Positions 1 through 9,823 are shown, counted from the first letter of the stretch. The stretch: DNA of 61,425 nt from Vreelandella rituensis (GCF_003336665.1 NZ_QPIJ01000018.1:1-61425), one strand, 5' to 3'. Notes: a model not told the origin generated them from the sequence alone. Translations and numbers: made by a program.

Positions 1-2
1 CC

Positions 3-143
3 GCCTATAACATCGCCGCCCGCGGGCATGTTGTTTACCAAGGGCGTGGCCGCAAGGCTACCGCCCGTGTGAGCTCGCAAACGCCGACTCGCACACCGCG
101 AACTCCGGTCACGCTCTCCACGCTTTGGCAACAAAGCGCGTGA
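3..143 (+). CDS. C-terminal fragment of an unidentified protein
   Basis: An open frame enters from the left edge and ends at TGA 141-143, giving about 46 residues. It starts with a plausible folded stretch (AYNIAARGHVVYQGRGRK) followed by a Thr/Pro/Arg-rich tail. I do not recognise the family from this fragment. A 7-bp hairpin (121-127 with 132-138) lies at the very end of the frame but has no T-run after it. It could also be a chance open frame. Confidence 0.35.
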   Translation, partial: AYNIAARGHVVYQGRGRKATARVSSQTPTRTPRTPVTLSTLWQQSA

Positions 144-171
144 GAGTGATGGGAATCCGCGATTCTATTCT

Positions 172-225
172 TTGAATGAATCGTCGGAGGGTTCAAGCGC
201 AACGTTATCGATAATATTCATTGAA
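172..225. promoter_or_regulatory. Imperfect inverted repeat upstream of the LysR gene
   Basis: TTGAATGAAT at 172-181 and ATTCATTGAA at 216-225 form a 9-of-10 inverted repeat separated by 34 bp, ending about 30 bp before the LysR-type start codon. LysR regulators often bind their own promoter region, so this could be an autoregulatory site. That is inference only, and the long spacing is atypical. Confidence 0.25.
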
Positions 226-257
226 CATCTGGGTCATCTGGGTGACAGGAGTCTAGG

Positions 258-1175
258 TTGAATCTTGAAACAAAGTGGCTGGAAGATTTTGTCACATTAG
301 CCAGTACCCGAAGCTTTTCGGCATCCGCCCGTCAACGTCATGTTACTCAACCAGCTTTCAGTCGGCGTATTCGAGCCCTGGAGCAAGCAGTAGGCGTAAC
401 CCTGGTGGATCGTTCCACCACGCCGGTAGATTTAACCTCGGAAGGCCAGTTGTTTTTGGTAACGGCTCGCAATCTGGTGGAGCAGCTCAATGAGTCATTG
501 AGCCATTTGCGTGGACTATCCATTGCCAACGAAGCCCTGGATATCGTGGCGGCACATTCATTGGCATTGAGTTTCTACCCCCCCTGGATTTCACGTCTAC
601 AAAAAGGGCTGGGGGAGTTGCCAACGCGCCTTGTCGCCATGAATGTGGGTGAGGCCATCCACGTATTACGTGAGGGCAATTGCGATCTCATGCTGGCATA
701 TTACGACCCTTTTGCCACCATGCAGCTGGATGCAGAAGTTTTTCCTTCATTTTCAATTGGTAAAGTAAATATGTTGCCGGTCACCTTGCCAGATTCCGAA
801 GGAAAGCCCCTTTTTGCATTTAGTCAAGACGAATCCTTGCCGTACCTGTCGTATACGCAAGGCGCGTTCTTGGGGCGCAGTGTGCGTATGTTGTTGAAAA
901 ATGACCCATTACGCATGAAGTTACGTACGGTATACGAAACGGCCATGGCTGAAGGGCTGAAAGGCATGGTACTGCAAGGGGTTGGCGTAGCCTGGATCCC
1001 CGATTTCTGTATTCGAGACGAGTTGAACAGCGGACGACTCGTCCGTGCTGGTGATGAAAAATGGGACATTCCTTTGGAAATTCGCCTCTATCGCTGTTCT
1101 TTGGTGCATAAGCCCGGTGTGGAAAAATTGTGGCGTCAAATGATGCGATTACCACGCGATTTTCTAGAAGCTTGA
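258..1175 (+). CDS. hypT: LysR-family regulator, HypT (YjiE)-like
   Basis: This 305-residue protein has the LysR layout: a winged helix-turn-helix at about residues 5-65 and a periplasmic-binding-protein-like effector domain from about 90 to 300. The N-terminus (NLETKWLEDF, then QPAFSRRIRALEQAVGVTL) closely resembles E. coli HypT/YjiE, the hypochlorite-responsive LysR factor that is activated by methionine oxidation. The length also matches (HypT is about 303 residues). The start is TTG at 258, preceded by AGGAG at 247-251 with a 6-nt spacer, a convincing ribosome site. It stands alone on its strand, tail to tail with the NMN adenylyltransferase gene. Family assignment is strong. The HOCl-sensing role is inferred from resemblance. 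Confidence 0.85.
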   Translation: MNLETKWLEDFVTLASTRSFSASARQRHVTQPAFSRRIRALEQAVGVTLVDRSTTPVDLTSEGQLFLVTARNLVEQLNESLSHLRGLSIANEALDIVAAHSLALSFYPPWISRLQKGLGELPTRLVAMNVGEAIHVLREGNCDLMLAYYDPFATMQLDAEVFPSFSIGKVNMLPVTLPDSEGKPLFAFSQDESLPYLSYTQGAFLGRSVRMLLKNDPLRMKLRTVYETAMAEGLKGMVLQGVGVAWIPDFCIRDELNSGRLVRAGDEKWDIPLEIRLYRCSLVHKPGVEKLWRQMMRLPRDFLEA

Positions 1176-1182
1176 CAGTAAA

Positions 1183-2277
1183 TTACCCACTGCCAAGGTC
1201 GGCAGGCAGGCCAAGAAAGTTCTGAATGATGAAAAAGTGATCTTCGAACAGACTCTCCGGCTCAAGATCCGCCAAGGCTACCCAGCGAGCATGGTCGCCG
1301 CCTTTGACGGGTTTTAGCCGCGGAAGCTGTTGTTCAGGGCGAAGCGCGAAGTAAAAGGCTTCTGCCAGGGTCCGGCCCCGCCAGCTACGGTGGGGTTCAT
1401 CGAAAAGACGCTGACCACGCAAGGAGCCTTTCAGCACTGGCTCAGGGACTTTCAAACGTAAACGCTCCCGTAACTCTCTCAGGCATGCATCCAACAGGCG
1501 CTCATGGGGGTTGATAAATCCACCGGGAAGGGCAAACAAGCCTTTGCCGGGTGCAGCAGTGCGGCGGACCAGCAACACATGACCGGATTGCACCACAACG
1601 GCGTTCACGGTAACGAAAATAGGTGGGTAGGGCGCTTGTGCCCAAGCTTTCCTATACTGGTCAAGTAACTGCTGCTCTTCAAGTAACTGGTGATATACCT
1701 CGCCTTGACAGAACTGGGCCACGCGGTCGACGACACCCGGCGGTAAATCATGCGAAGCACCAGTACTCAAGTAGTCGTTTGATGCGTCCTGTGAGCGAAA
1801 CAGTCGCTCGCGGATCTGGCTTGCCGAAATACCATCGACCAGCGGCACACTGACTGACTCCCATTGTGGAAACAGCGACAAATAATAACTGGATTGTCCA
1901 CGGCTGGCCCCGATAAGGCCTATGCGAGGCAGTCGGGCATGCGTCGGGGAGGCGATATCGCGTACCTTGCGTTGAACATCCCTTACCCACACATCGTCGT
2001 TGTAGAGAGCGTCCAGCAGGGGAACGATTTCTAGGCGTTCGTTTTCAGCCTTGTCAAAGCCGGTGCGCAACATTGCCTGGCGTTCATCGAACCGCCATGG
2101 ATTGCGCAATGAGCGAGCCTGCCAGGCAGAACCCACCAGTACGATTACCTGGCGAGCCTGTTTCAATGCTTCGCGTATCACCGCCAAGTGACCCAGATGA
2201 GGAGGCTGAAAGCGTCCAATGAACACCAGGCAATCGAATTCAGGAGCCGCGGGTAATGTGAGTGATTCTGGAGGCAT
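1183..2277 (-). CDS. Bifunctional NMN adenylyltransferase / Nudix hydrolase
   Basis: The N-terminal half carries the nucleotidyltransferase signature GRFQPPHLGH, which in NadM-type enzymes binds ATP and makes NAD from NMN. The C-terminal part has a Nudix box beginning GGFINPHERLL, as in the fused NMN adenylyltransferase/ADP-ribose pyrophosphatases of cyanobacteria and other bacteria. The box is imperfect: the REUxEE core reads RELRER, so the last Glu is Arg, which may weaken the hydrolase. I place the start at ATG 2277 (364 aa), because the longer reading begins at TTG 2364 and adds residues preceding the family's usual start. It acts in the cytoplasm in NAD synthesis or salvage and is convergent with the LysR gene. 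Confidence 0.88.
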   Translation of the reverse strand: MPPESLTLPAAPEFDCLVFIGRFQPPHLGHLAVIREALKQARQVIVLVGSAWQARSLRNPWRFDERQAMLRTGFDKAENERLEIVPLLDALYNDDVWVRDVQRKVRDIASPTHARLPRIGLIGASRGQSSYYLSLFPQWESVSVPLVDGISASQIRERLFRSQDASNDYLSTGASHDLPPGVVDRVAQFCQGEVYHQLLEEQQLLDQYRKAWAQAPYPPIFVTVNAVVVQSGHVLLVRRTAAPGKGLFALPGGFINPHERLLDACLRELRERLRLKVPEPVLKGSLRGQRLFDEPHRSWRGRTLAEAFYFALRPEQQLPRLKPVKGGDHARWVALADLEPESLFEDHFFIIQNFLGLPADLGSG

Positions 2278-2396
2278 CCTGGCTTCCCTATAAACACTGA
2301 GTGGATGAATGAGTAAATGGACGAACCCGAAACGGGTAAGTAGTGTATCGAAAATAGCTGTCAACAGCTGAATGTCTTTAGGGAGTAAAAGTAAAA

Positions 2397-3296
2397 ATGG
2401 TCAAGGAAGCCGCCAAATTTTGGGGAAAGGTGTTTCAGGATGCCGTTTCGTTGTGGCTCGAACGCAATGCATTTAGCTACGCCGGTTCACTGGCCTTCTA
2501 CACCTTATTCTCGTTGGCTCCCACAATCATTATTGCCGTCACGGTAATTGGTGTTGTCTTGGGCGAAGACGCCGCTCAAGGGCAAATTGTCGCCCAGCTA
2601 CAGGGAACATTAGGGACGGATGCCGCCATGGCTATCGAACAAGCGGTGGCGCAATCCAGAATCGAAGAATCAGGACTGTTGCCCACCTTGCTAGGGGTTC
2701 TCGCCTTGCTGGTAGGGGCGACCACAGTATTTGCTCAGATGCAGTTTTCATTGAATACCATCTGGGGAGTGACGGCCAAACCTACCTCCAACAGTTTGTT
2801 TATCTTTCTCAAGAACCGATTGTTGTCATTGACGGTGGTGTTGTCTATCGGTTTTATCTTGCTGGTATCGCTTGTGGTTGGGGTGGTGTTACGCGGCATG
2901 TTAGGTGTCGCCGACAACCTGTTGCCCTATGCGGGCCTGCTGACGACGGCATTGGAATCGCTTATTTCACTGGCCATGGTGACGTTGCTTTTCGCTTCGA
3001 TTTTCAAGGTGTTGCCGGATGTCGTGCTGAGCTGGCAGGATGTCTTTATAGGGGCGTTAGTGACCGCAATACTCTTCACTATCGGCAGAAACCTGATTGC
3101 AGTTTATCTTGCCTATACTGCCACCGCTTCTACTTACGGCGCGGCAGGTTCCGTGGTCATGATTTTGCTATGGGTTTATTACTCGTCGCTTATTCTTCTT
3201 TTCGGAGCTGCATTCACCCGCTCGTTGTTGTTGCGACGCGGGCGTAAATTGATTCCACGCAATACTGCCGTGGCGGTGAGGCGAGAATTTCTTTAA
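2397..3296 (+). CDS. YihY/BrkB-family inner-membrane protein
   Basis: This 299-residue protein has about six hydrophobic segments and the YihY/UPF0761 hallmarks: an N-terminal NAFSYAGSLAFYTLFSLAP stretch and a C-terminal helix with YGAAGSVVMILLWVYYSS. The family was once called ribonuclease BN by mistake and its function is unknown. A transport or envelope role is usually assumed. The gene starts at ATG 2397 behind GGGAG at 2381-2385 (11-nt spacer). It is divergent from the NMN adenylyltransferase gene and is followed 48 bp later by acylphosphatase on the same strand. Confidence 0.9.
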   Translation: MVKEAAKFWGKVFQDAVSLWLERNAFSYAGSLAFYTLFSLAPTIIIAVTVIGVVLGEDAAQGQIVAQLQGTLGTDAAMAIEQAVAQSRIEESGLLPTLLGVLALLVGATTVFAQMQFSLNTIWGVTAKPTSNSLFIFLKNRLLSLTVVLSIGFILLVSLVVGVVLRGMLGVADNLLPYAGLLTTALESLISLAMVTLLFASIFKVLPDVVLSWQDVFIGALVTAILFTIGRNLIAVYLAYTATASTYGAAGSVVMILLWVYYSSLILLFGAAFTRSLLLRRGRKLIPRNTAVAVRREFL

Positions 3297-3344
3297 TGCT
3301 CACTGCTACTTGACCTTCACAAGGACCAGAAAAGGAAACCGTTC

Positions 3345-3665
3345 ATGAGTCAGTCGAGCACCAATTCGTCAAGAGCAGATTCGTCACGGACAGAACAATG
3401 CTGTACCCGTGCTTGGGTAACGGGCAAGGTACAGGGTGTCTGGTTTCGCAATGCCACACAGGAACAAGCCCTGCAACGTGACATTACCGGTTACGCCAAG
3501 AACCTGCCCGACGGTCGAGTGGAAGTGCTGCTGTGTGGCCAACCCGGGGCCGTGCGTGAACTGAGTGAGTGGCTATGGCAAGGGCCGGAAAAAGCCCATG
3601 TGACTCATGTGGAATTCGAGGTTCTTGAAACCACTCATGTGCCGGATCATTTTTCGACCGGTTAA
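3345..3665 (+). CDS. acyP: Acylphosphatase
   Basis: This is a small cytoplasmic enzyme that hydrolyses acyl phosphates such as carbamoyl phosphate. The acylphosphatase fold is evident from GKVQGVWFRNATQ, where Arg35 is the phosphate-binding residue, and GYAKNLPDGRVEV, where Asn53 is the catalytic Asn. The protein has 106 residues, about 15 longer than usual because of a Ser/Thr-rich N-terminal extension containing a Cys pair (residues 19-20). Its stop codon overlaps that of the convergent dehydrogenase gene by 4 nt. Confidence 0.93.
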   Translation: MSQSSTNSSRADSSRTEQCCTRAWVTGKVQGVWFRNATQEQALQRDITGYAKNLPDGRVEVLLCGQPGAVRELSEWLWQGPEKAHVTHVEFEVLETTHVPDHFSTG

Positions 3666-4606
3666 GTGGTTTGCGTTTGCCAGGCGTGAATATTGTCAGC
3701 GGTCAGATTGACGATATTCTGACGGGCTTCCGGGGCGATCCAGGCATTATGCGGCGTTACTATCAGATTGAGTGGTTCATGCAAGGCATCCAGCAGCGGA
3801 TGGCCCTCTTTGGGTGGTTCAGTTGGGAGTACATCGACCCCGAGCCCACCAAGCTTGCCCGCGCGCAAGGCATCGAGTGCGGCCAATTCATCAATGACCC
3901 CGCCTCGGGCACAGTTGATCAGCAGTAGTGCGGGTTTGGCCTTGGCCAATCGCTCGGCATTGATCAGGTGGCGTGTATCCTCGTTCAGCGGACAGTGCAG
4001 GCTGATGACGTCCGCCTCGGGCAGCAAATCATCCAGTGACGGGCGTGAGTCGCCGGTTTCATTGCCCGGCCGCGCCGCAAAAGCGATTTTCATGCCGAAG
4101 GCCTCGGCAAGGCGCGCCACCTCGGACCCCAGCTCACCTTGGCCGACAATGACCAGCTGTTTACCCGCCAGCTGCAGGGTGGGGTGATCCTGAAGGCAGA
4201 AGAAAGGGCTTGTTTGCCATTTGCCTTGGACGAGATCCTGCTGGTAGCGCGGCAAACGATTGGCCAGCGTCAATATCAGCATCAAGGTATGCTGTGACAC
4301 GCTTGCGGTGCCGTAAGCGGCGACGTTCATGACCTGAATGCCTTGTTGTCGGGCGGCATCTAGATCAATGTTGTTAAGGCCCGTGGCCAGTACGCAAATC
4401 AGCTTGAGGCGCGGCAGTGCCGTCAAGGTTTGTGCATCGAGGACTACCTTGTTGACGAGCGCGATGTCTGCATTTTTTAGCCGATCTTCCGCCTGCCCGG
4501 AGGTGCTTTGTTCATGCACGTCCAGATGATCGACACAGCGCTCTATAACCGACAGGTCGACTCCTGGTCCTAGGCTTTGAGCGTCCAGCAAAACGGCATT
4601 AGGCAT
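3662..4606 (-). CDS. hprA: D-2-hydroxyacid dehydrogenase (glycerate dehydrogenase type)
   Basis: This 314-residue NAD(P)-dependent enzyme belongs to the D-isomer 2-hydroxyacid dehydrogenases. The Rossmann motif VGQGELGSEVA lies near residues 154-164. The catalytic triad is visible as Arg234 (NCARGG), Glu263 (PTEPP) and His286 (TPHNAW). The segment GTASVSQHTLMLIL and the overall pattern fit glycerate dehydrogenase/hydroxypyruvate reductase (HprA), which interconverts hydroxypyruvate and D-glycerate. The substrate is inferred from resemblance, and related hydroxyacid or formate dehydrogenases cannot be excluded. It is divergent from the fmdB-aspS block. Confidence 0.85.
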   Translation of the reverse strand: MPNAVLLDAQSLGPGVDLSVIERCVDHLDVHEQSTSGQAEDRLKNADIALVNKVVLDAQTLTALPRLKLICVLATGLNNIDLDAARQQGIQVMNVAAYGTASVSQHTLMLILTLANRLPRYQQDLVQGKWQTSPFFCLQDHPTLQLAGKQLVIVGQGELGSEVARLAEAFGMKIAFAARPGNETGDSRPSLDDLLPEADVISLHCPLNEDTRHLINAERLAKAKPALLLINCARGGVIDELAALDALRAGKLGGLGVDVLPTEPPKEGHPLLDALHEPLNLIVTPHNAWIAPEARQNIVNLTADNIHAWQTQTT

Positions 4607-4643
4607 CAGATATCTCCATTTCGTGCCGACAAGCTGACGGGCC

Positions 4644-4674
4644 TTGCTCGGCAGGGGTCACAAAAGGGTATAAT
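4644..4674 (+). promoter_or_regulatory. Probable sigma-70 promoter for fmdB-aspS
   Basis: A perfect -10 hexamer TATAAT is at 4669-4674, with a weak -35 candidate TTGCTC at 4644-4649 (19-bp spacer). It points towards fmdB, whose start is about 118 bp downstream. The long leader has no obvious structured element. The -10 is clear, the -35 is not. Confidence 0.55.
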
Positions 4675-4791
4675 GTCCGGCTTTGACGGCAGGCTTGGAG
4701 TTTTGGTCCCGGCCCGCCACCTAGGGCATTTGAGTTGGGCTTATGCCCGCCATTGTCCTGTATGGGTTGAGCTTTTTCAGGAGTGATCAAC

Positions 4792-5121
4792 ATGCCCATC
4801 TATGAATATGAGTGCAAGTCCTGTGGTCAGCGGTTGGAAAAACTGCAGAAGATCAGCGCGGCCCCCTTGACAGAATGTCCTGCCTGCGCAAGTGAAGAGC
4901 TTGTACGCCTGGTGTCGGCGGCAGGATTTCGCCTGGCTGGCAGCGGCTGGTATGAAACCGATTTCAAGACCGGCAGCAAGAAAAATCTTTCTGCCGGTGG
5001 AGAGGGCGATAAAAAAGCGCCGGCCACCCAAAGCAGTGATGTGAAAAGTGATGCCAAGACAAGCGCTACACAGAAAAGCGATACCAGCGGTAAACCCAAG
5101 CACAAGGGCAGCGCGGCCTGA
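4792..5121 (+). CDS. FmdB-type zinc-ribbon protein
   Basis: The protein opens with MPIYEYECKSCG and has a second Cys pair at ECPAC, forming the FmdB/CxxC-CxxC zinc ribbon in the first 40 residues. The tail is low-complexity and rich in Lys, Ser, Asp and Thr. The family is a putative regulatory zinc-ribbon of unknown function and is commonly found just before aspS in pseudomonads and relatives, as here. I use ATG 4792, preceded by AGGAG at 4779-4783 (8-nt spacer), rather than an earlier in-frame codon at 4783. The protein has 109 residues. Confidence 0.88.
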   Translation: MPIYEYECKSCGQRLEKLQKISAAPLTECPACASEELVRLVSAAGFRLAGSGWYETDFKTGSKKNLSAGGEGDKKAPATQSSDVKSDAKTSATQKSDTSGKPKHKGSAA

Positions 5122-5186
5122 CCGTGAATGCCAGGGTCGTAAGGCCCGTTACTCTTCTATAGCCACGCAACAGAACAGGATTTGAC

Positions 5187-6968
5187 ATGCGCAGCCATTA
5201 TTGCGGCCAGCTGAACGAAACTTTGGTGGACCAGACGGTCACCGTATGCGGGTGGGTACATCGCCGCCGTGACCACGGTGGGGTGATTTTCCTCGATATG
5301 CGCGACCGTGATGGTATCGCCCAGTTCGTGGTCGACCCGGACACCGCCGAGGCTTTCGCTAATGCCGACCGCGCACGTAATGAATACGTGCTGCGCATTA
5401 CCGGGCACGTACGCCTGCGTCCGGAAGGCACCCAGAATGACACCATGCCCACCGGGTTGATCGAGGTGCTGGCCAAGGAAGTGGAAGTACTCAATACCGC
5501 CGCCACCCCGCCGTTCCAGCTCGATGAACATGGCAGGGTGGGCGAAGAAGTCCGCTTGAAGTATCGCTATATTGATCTGCGCCGCCCGGAGATGATCGAA
5601 AAACTGCGCCTGCGTTCACGTATTTCTCACAATGTGCGGGCGTTTCTGGAAAACCAGGGGTTTCTGGACATTGAAACACCGGTATTGACCCGTGCCACGC
5701 CAGAAGGCGCGAGAGATTACCTGGTGCCGAGCCGTACCCATGCAGGCAGCTTCTTTGCTCTGCCGCAATCTCCTCAGCTATTCAAGCAACTGCTGATGGT
5801 GGCGGGGTTTGATCGCTACTACCAGATTGCCAAGTGTTTTCGTGACGAAGATCTGCGTGCCGACCGTCAGCCGGAATTCACCCAGATCGACATCGAAGCA
5901 TCGTTTGTGGAAGAAGACGATATCATGGGCATCACCGAAGCCATGATTCGTCAGCTGTTCCAGGATGTTCTCAGTGTCGAGCTGCCGGAATTTCCGCGCA
6001 TGACATGGGCGGAAGCGATGAACCGTTTCGGCTCCGACAAGCCGGACCTGCGCATTCCACTCGAGTTGACCGATGTCGACGACCTGATGCAACAGGTGGA
6101 TTTCAAGGTCTTCTCGGGCCCAGCCAAGGCGGAAGACGGCCGTGTGGCGGCATTGAAAGTCACCGGCGGTGCCAAGCTTTCGCGCAAGGAAATCGACGAA
6201 TATACCAAGTTCGTAGGTATCTACGGCGCCAAGGGCCTGGCCTGGATCAAGGTCAATGAACGCGCCAAGGGCTTGGAGGGCTTGCAGTCACCCATCGTCA
6301 AGTTCATGGAAAATGTGGTCGAAGAACTGCTCGACCGCGTCGATGCTCAAGACGGTGACATCATCTTCTTCGGTGCCGACAAGGCACGCATCGTCAATGA
6401 AGCAATCGGTGCGCTACGGGTCAAGCTGGGTGCCGACCTTGAGCTTTATACGCAGGAATGGGCGCCGCTTTGGGTGGTTGATTTCCCGATGTTCGAAGCC
6501 GATAACACGGGTCGCCTGAGCCCCTTGCATCACCCCTTTACCGCGCCTTCCTGTAGCCCGGAAGTCTTGAAGACCGACCCTGCCAGTGCTCTGTCTCGCG
6601 CCTACGACATGGTACTCAATGGCACGGAGTTGGGCGGTGGTTCGATCCGTATCCACGACCAGGCCATGCAAAACACGGTTTTCGAGATTCTAGGAATCGG
6701 CGAAGAAGAAGCCCAAGAGAAATTCGGCTTCCTGCTTGATGCATTGCAGTATGGTGCACCCCCGCATGGCGGCTTGGCCTTCGGTCTGGATCGCTTGGTG
6801 ATGCTGATGGCCGGCGCTCGTACCATTCGTGAAGTCATCGCGTTTCCCAAGACCCAGAGTGCAGCCTGCCTGATGACCGATGCGCCGGGCGAGGTCAGTG
6901 CCGACCAGCTCAAGGAGCTCAGCATTCGTTTGCGCCAGAAAGCCAAGGCTGAAGCCGTCAGCGAATGA
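5187..6968 (+). CDS. aspS: Aspartyl-tRNA synthetase
   Basis: This class II synthetase charges tRNA-Asp. It has 593 residues, normal for the bacterial type. The N-terminal OB-fold anticodon-binding domain (about 1-110, [21 protein letters not shown] region) is followed by the catalytic core with motif 2 ([17 protein letters not shown]), the bacterial insertion domain, and motif 3 ([14 protein letters not shown]). Whether it also charges tRNA-Asn cannot be read from the sequence. It follows fmdB by 65 bp and ends at a strong terminator. In many relatives yebC sits between aspS and ruvC. It is absent from this position here. Confidence 0.97.
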   Translation: MRSHYCGQLNETLVDQTVTVCGWVHRRRDHGGVIFLDMRDRDGIAQFVVDPDTAEAFANADRARNEYVLRITGHVRLRPEGTQNDTMPTGLIEVLAKEVEVLNTAATPPFQLDEHGRVGEEVRLKYRYIDLRRPEMIEKLRLRSRISHNVRAFLENQGFLDIETPVLTRATPEGARDYLVPSRTHAGSFFALPQSPQLFKQLLMVAGFDRYYQIAKCFRDEDLRADRQPEFTQIDIEASFVEEDDIMGITEAMIRQLFQDVLSVELPEFPRMTWAEAMNRFGSDKPDLRIPLELTDVDDLMQQVDFKVFSGPAKAEDGRVAALKVTGGAKLSRKEIDEYTKFVGIYGAKGLAWIKVNERAKGLEGLQSPIVKFMENVVEELLDRVDAQDGDIIFFGADKARIVNEAIGALRVKLGADLELYTQEWAPLWVVDFPMFEADNTGRLSPLHHPFTAPSCSPEVLKTDPASALSRAYDMVLNGTELGGGSIRIHDQAMQNTVFEILGIGEEEAQEKFGFLLDALQYGAPPHGGLAFGLDRLVMLMAGARTIREVIAFPKTQSAACLMTDAPGEVSADQLKELSIRLRQKAKAEAVSE

Positions 6969-7009
6969 TAACCTGTTAAATACGGGTTGGATGAATGATG
7001 AATGACGTA

Positions 7010-7039
7010 ACACCGACGCCCAAGGGCGTCGGTGTTTTT
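7010..7039 (+). terminator. Rho-independent terminator after aspS
   Basis: ACACCGACGCC (7010-7020) pairs perfectly with GGCGTCGGTGT (7025-7035), with a 4-nt loop and a short T-run at 7035-7039. This is a strong intrinsic terminator that separates aspS from ruvC, which starts 30 bp later. Confidence 0.9.
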
Positions 7040-7069
7040 GATTGAGAAAGAAAAAAACCGGGGAACCAC

Positions 7070-7600
7070 ATGCGGATTCTGGGAATTGACCCGGGTTCTA
7101 GAATTACCGGCTACGGCGTCATTGACCTGGTTCAGGTCAAGCCGCATTACGTGGCCAGCGGCTGTGTACGTACCCGTGATGAGGTGCTTGAACAACGCCT
7201 GGCGCAGATTTACGCGGGGATCAGTGAGTTGATTGCCCTCCATCGTCCTGATGTCGTGGCGGTAGAGCGCGTCTTTATGTCAAAAAACGCCGATTCAGCG
7301 CTCAAACTCGGGCAGGCGCGGGGAGCAGCCATTGTATGCATTGCCAACCACGGCTTGCCGATGGCGGAATATGCACCTCGCCAGATCAAGCAGGCGGTCA
7401 CCGGCCAGGGAGGCGCCGCCAAGGTGCAGGTGCAGCATATGGTCACCGCCGTATTGCGCTTGAGTGCCACGCCTCAGGAAGATGCCGCCGATGCGTTAGC
7501 GGCAGCGCTGACCTATGCCTATTCGCAAAGTGGTTATGTGAGTGTCGAGGCCGTCGGGAGTCGTCGAAAAACCAGCAGTTGGCGCCAATTCACGCCTTGA
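7070..7600 (+). CDS. ruvC: Holliday junction resolvase RuvC
   Basis: RuvC is the dimeric endonuclease that cuts Holliday junctions after RuvAB branch migration. The four acidic catalytic residues are present at the E. coli positions: Asp7 (ILGIDPGS), Glu66 (VAVERVF), Asp138 and Asp141 (QEDAADA). The length, 176 residues, is standard. It starts at ATG 7070 and is the first gene of a ruvC-ruvA-ruvB run that continues into ybgC and the tol genes. Confidence 0.97.
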   Translation: MRILGIDPGSRITGYGVIDLVQVKPHYVASGCVRTRDEVLEQRLAQIYAGISELIALHRPDVVAVERVFMSKNADSALKLGQARGAAIVCIANHGLPMAEYAPRQIKQAVTGQGGAAKVQVQHMVTAVLRLSATPQEDAADALAAALTYAYSQSGYVSVEAVGSRRKTSSWRQFTP

Positions 7601-7690
7601 GCAGACGATGATCGAGTACTGGTCACTTGTACATGGGCGCTTTATAGTAAGCCCTCGGATTCTTCTTTTTCTGCCTGTAGCGAGTTTGTC

Positions 7691-8299
7691 ATGATTGGAC
7701 GTCTACGCGGCCATTTGCTGGAAAAACACCCACCCTGGTTGGTAGTGGATGTCGGCGGTGTGGGTTACGAGGTGGAAGCCTCGATGACTACGCTGGTGGC
7801 ACTGCCGGTCGTGGGAGAGCCCGTTTCCTTGTATACCCACTTGACGGTAAGAGACGACGCCCATTTGCTGTACGGTTTCCTGCGCGAGCAAGAGCGGGCG
7901 CTGTTTCGTGCCTTGATTAAGGTCAATGGTGTCGGCCCCAAGTTGGCCCTGGCCATTCTTTCAGGAATGGATGAAGACGCCTTCATGCGCTGCGTACGTG
8001 ACGACGACAGCAAAGCATTGACCCGCTTGCCGGGCGTGGGCAAGAAAACCGCCGAGCGACTGGTCATCGAGATGCGTGACCGCTTTCCGCACTGGCAGGT
8101 ATCCAACGACAGCAGCTTGCCGCTGGAAGCCACCACTGGGGTACATGCGGCACGAGACGGCCTTGCCGATGCTGAAGCGGCGTTGATAAGCCTGGGTTAC
8201 AAGCCTACCGAAGCGGCGAAAATGCTTGCAGACCTTGACCGCCATCAGTCCACCGAAGCCTTGATCAAGGCGGCGCTGAGTAACCGCATGGCCGGCTAG
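7691..8299 (+). CDS. ruvA: Holliday junction DNA-binding protein RuvA
   Basis: RuvA forms the tetramer that holds the four-way junction and loads RuvB. The 202-residue protein begins with the OB-fold ([12 protein letters not shown]), has the two helix-hairpin-helix motifs in the middle ([18 protein letters not shown] and [18 protein letters not shown]), and ends with the small domain III that contacts RuvB. It lies 90 bp after ruvC and 32 bp before ruvB. Confidence 0.97.
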   Translation: MIGRLRGHLLEKHPPWLVVDVGGVGYEVEASMTTLVALPVVGEPVSLYTHLTVRDDAHLLYGFLREQERALFRALIKVNGVGPKLALAILSGMDEDAFMRCVRDDDSKALTRLPGVGKKTAERLVIEMRDRFPHWQVSNDSSLPLEATTGVHAARDGLADAEAALISLGYKPTEAAKMLADLDRHQSTEALIKAALSNRMAG

Positions 8300-8331
8300 G
8301 CGATGCCTGCGCCGCAAACCGAGATGGAATT

Positions 8332-9369
8332 ATGTTGGAACACGACCGGCTGATCGCCGCGGAAAGAGAGCCGGGGGAAGGGCGTTTCGATCATGCGATT
8401 CGTCCCAAACGCTTGGTGGATTACATCGGCCAGCCCCGGGTGCGCGAGCAATTGGAAATTTTTATCGGGGCTGCGCGCAAGCGTCAGGAAAGTCTCGACC
8501 ACACCCTGGTATTCGGCCCTCCCGGGTTGGGCAAGACCACCCTGGCCAATATCATTGCCGCCGAAATGGGGGTGGGTCTCAAGTCCACTTCCGGGCCGGT
8601 ACTGGAGCGAGCCGGGGATCTGGCGGCAATGCTGACTAATCTGGAGCCCGGTGATGTGTTATTCATTGATGAAATTCACCGCCTTTCCCCTGTAGTGGAA
8701 GAAATATTGTACCCCGCCATGGAGGACTTTCAGCTTGATATCATGATCGGTGAAGGTCCGGCGGCACGCTCGATAAAACTGGATTTGCCCCAGTTTACCT
8801 TGGTGGGAGCCACCACTCGCGCTGGACTTTTGACTTCACCGCTGCGTGATCGCTTCGGTATCGTTCAACGGCTGGAATTCTATAACCTGGAAGAGCTCAC
8901 CGAGATTGTGGAGCGTTCGGCACGCCTGCTCGAAGTCGAAACCAGCCATCAGGGAGGCATAGAAATAGCGCGGCGCTCTCGTGGTACGCCCAGAATTGCC
9001 AATCGTCTGCTCCGCCGGGTACGTGATTATGCCCAGATCAAAGGGAGCGGCCACATCGATACGGCGATTGCCGACGCAGCGCTGAACATGCTCAATGTGG
9101 ATCACCATGGTTTGGATCACATGGATCGGCGGTTACTGCTGGCAATGATCGAAAAGTTCGATGGTGGGCCGGTGGGTGTTGATTCCCTGTCGGCGGCTAT
9201 CGGTGAAGAGCGCGATACCATCGAGGATGTCATCGAGCCGTACCTGATTCAGCAAGGAATGATGATGCGAACGGCGCGCGGGCGAGTCGTGACTCGGCAG
9301 GCATGGCAACACTTCCAGCTGACGCCCCATGAAGATGCGGCTGACGTTGAAGGGGAAGTGCGGCCATGA
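8332..9369 (+). CDS. ruvB: Holliday junction branch-migration ATPase RuvB
   Basis: RuvB is the AAA+ hexameric motor of branch migration. The Walker A motif is GPPGLGKTT, Walker B is [10 protein letters not shown], and sensor-like GATTRAG and arginine-finger regions follow. A winged-helix C-terminal domain ends the 345-residue protein. The last codons overlap the ybgC start in an ATGA arrangement (9366-9369), so the two are probably translationally coupled. Confidence 0.97.
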   Translation: MLEHDRLIAAEREPGEGRFDHAIRPKRLVDYIGQPRVREQLEIFIGAARKRQESLDHTLVFGPPGLGKTTLANIIAAEMGVGLKSTSGPVLERAGDLAAMLTNLEPGDVLFIDEIHRLSPVVEEILYPAMEDFQLDIMIGEGPAARSIKLDLPQFTLVGATTRAGLLTSPLRDRFGIVQRLEFYNLEELTEIVERSARLLEVETSHQGGIEIARRSRGTPRIANRLLRRVRDYAQIKGSGHIDTAIADAALNMLNVDHHGLDHMDRRLLLAMIEKFDGGPVGVDSLSAAIGEERDTIEDVIEPYLIQQGMMMRTARGRVVTRQAWQHFQLTPHEDAADVEGEVRP

Positions 9370-9797
9370 GCCAGTCAGTCCCTCATTTTCACTTTCCCGT
9401 CCGGGTGTATATCGAAGATACTGACGCCGGTGGTATCGTCTACTACGTTAATTACCTGAAATTCATGGAGCGCGCTCGTAGCGAATGGCTTCGCTATCAC
9501 GGCCTCAATCAAGGTGTTCTTCTCGAGAACGACACTCAGCTGGTGGTACACCAATTGAATTGCCAGTATCGTCGTCCGGCAAGGCTGGATGATGCATTGA
9601 CGATCACTGCAAGAATTGAAAACCAACGACCCTGCCGGATGACGTTTCAGCAGGAAGTGTTACGTGGTGAGGAACTTTTGTGCGTCGCAACAGTCGAGAT
9701 AGCCTGCTTGAGCGCCAAACGATTGCGTCCCAAGGCATGGCCTTCCGCCATGCAGGCTGTGTTGTTCAGTGGCGCTGCCAACAACTGTCATAGCTGA
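9366..9797 (+). CDS. ybgC: Acyl-CoA thioesterase YbgC (Tol-Pal associated)
   Basis: This 143-residue hotdog-fold thioesterase carries the YbgC signature [20 protein letters not shown], in which the Asp of DTDAGG is catalytic. Family members hydrolyse acyl-CoA and are part of the tol-pal operon in many proteobacteria. It overlaps ruvB by 4 nt, and a hairpin of moderate strength follows before tolQ. The motif is broken here by family variation only. Nothing suggests damage. Confidence 0.93.
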   Translation: MSQSVPHFHFPVRVYIEDTDAGGIVYYVNYLKFMERARSEWLRYHGLNQGVLLENDTQLVVHQLNCQYRRPARLDDALTITARIENQRPCRMTFQQEVLRGEELLCVATVEIACLSAKRLRPKAWPSAMQAVLFSGAANNCHS

Positions 9798-9823
9798 GCA
9801 CCAGTGCCTAAGCATATTTTCCA

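Noticed and set aside
121..138. Hairpin at the left edge as a terminator
   Set aside because: It lies within the partial frame and has no T-run.
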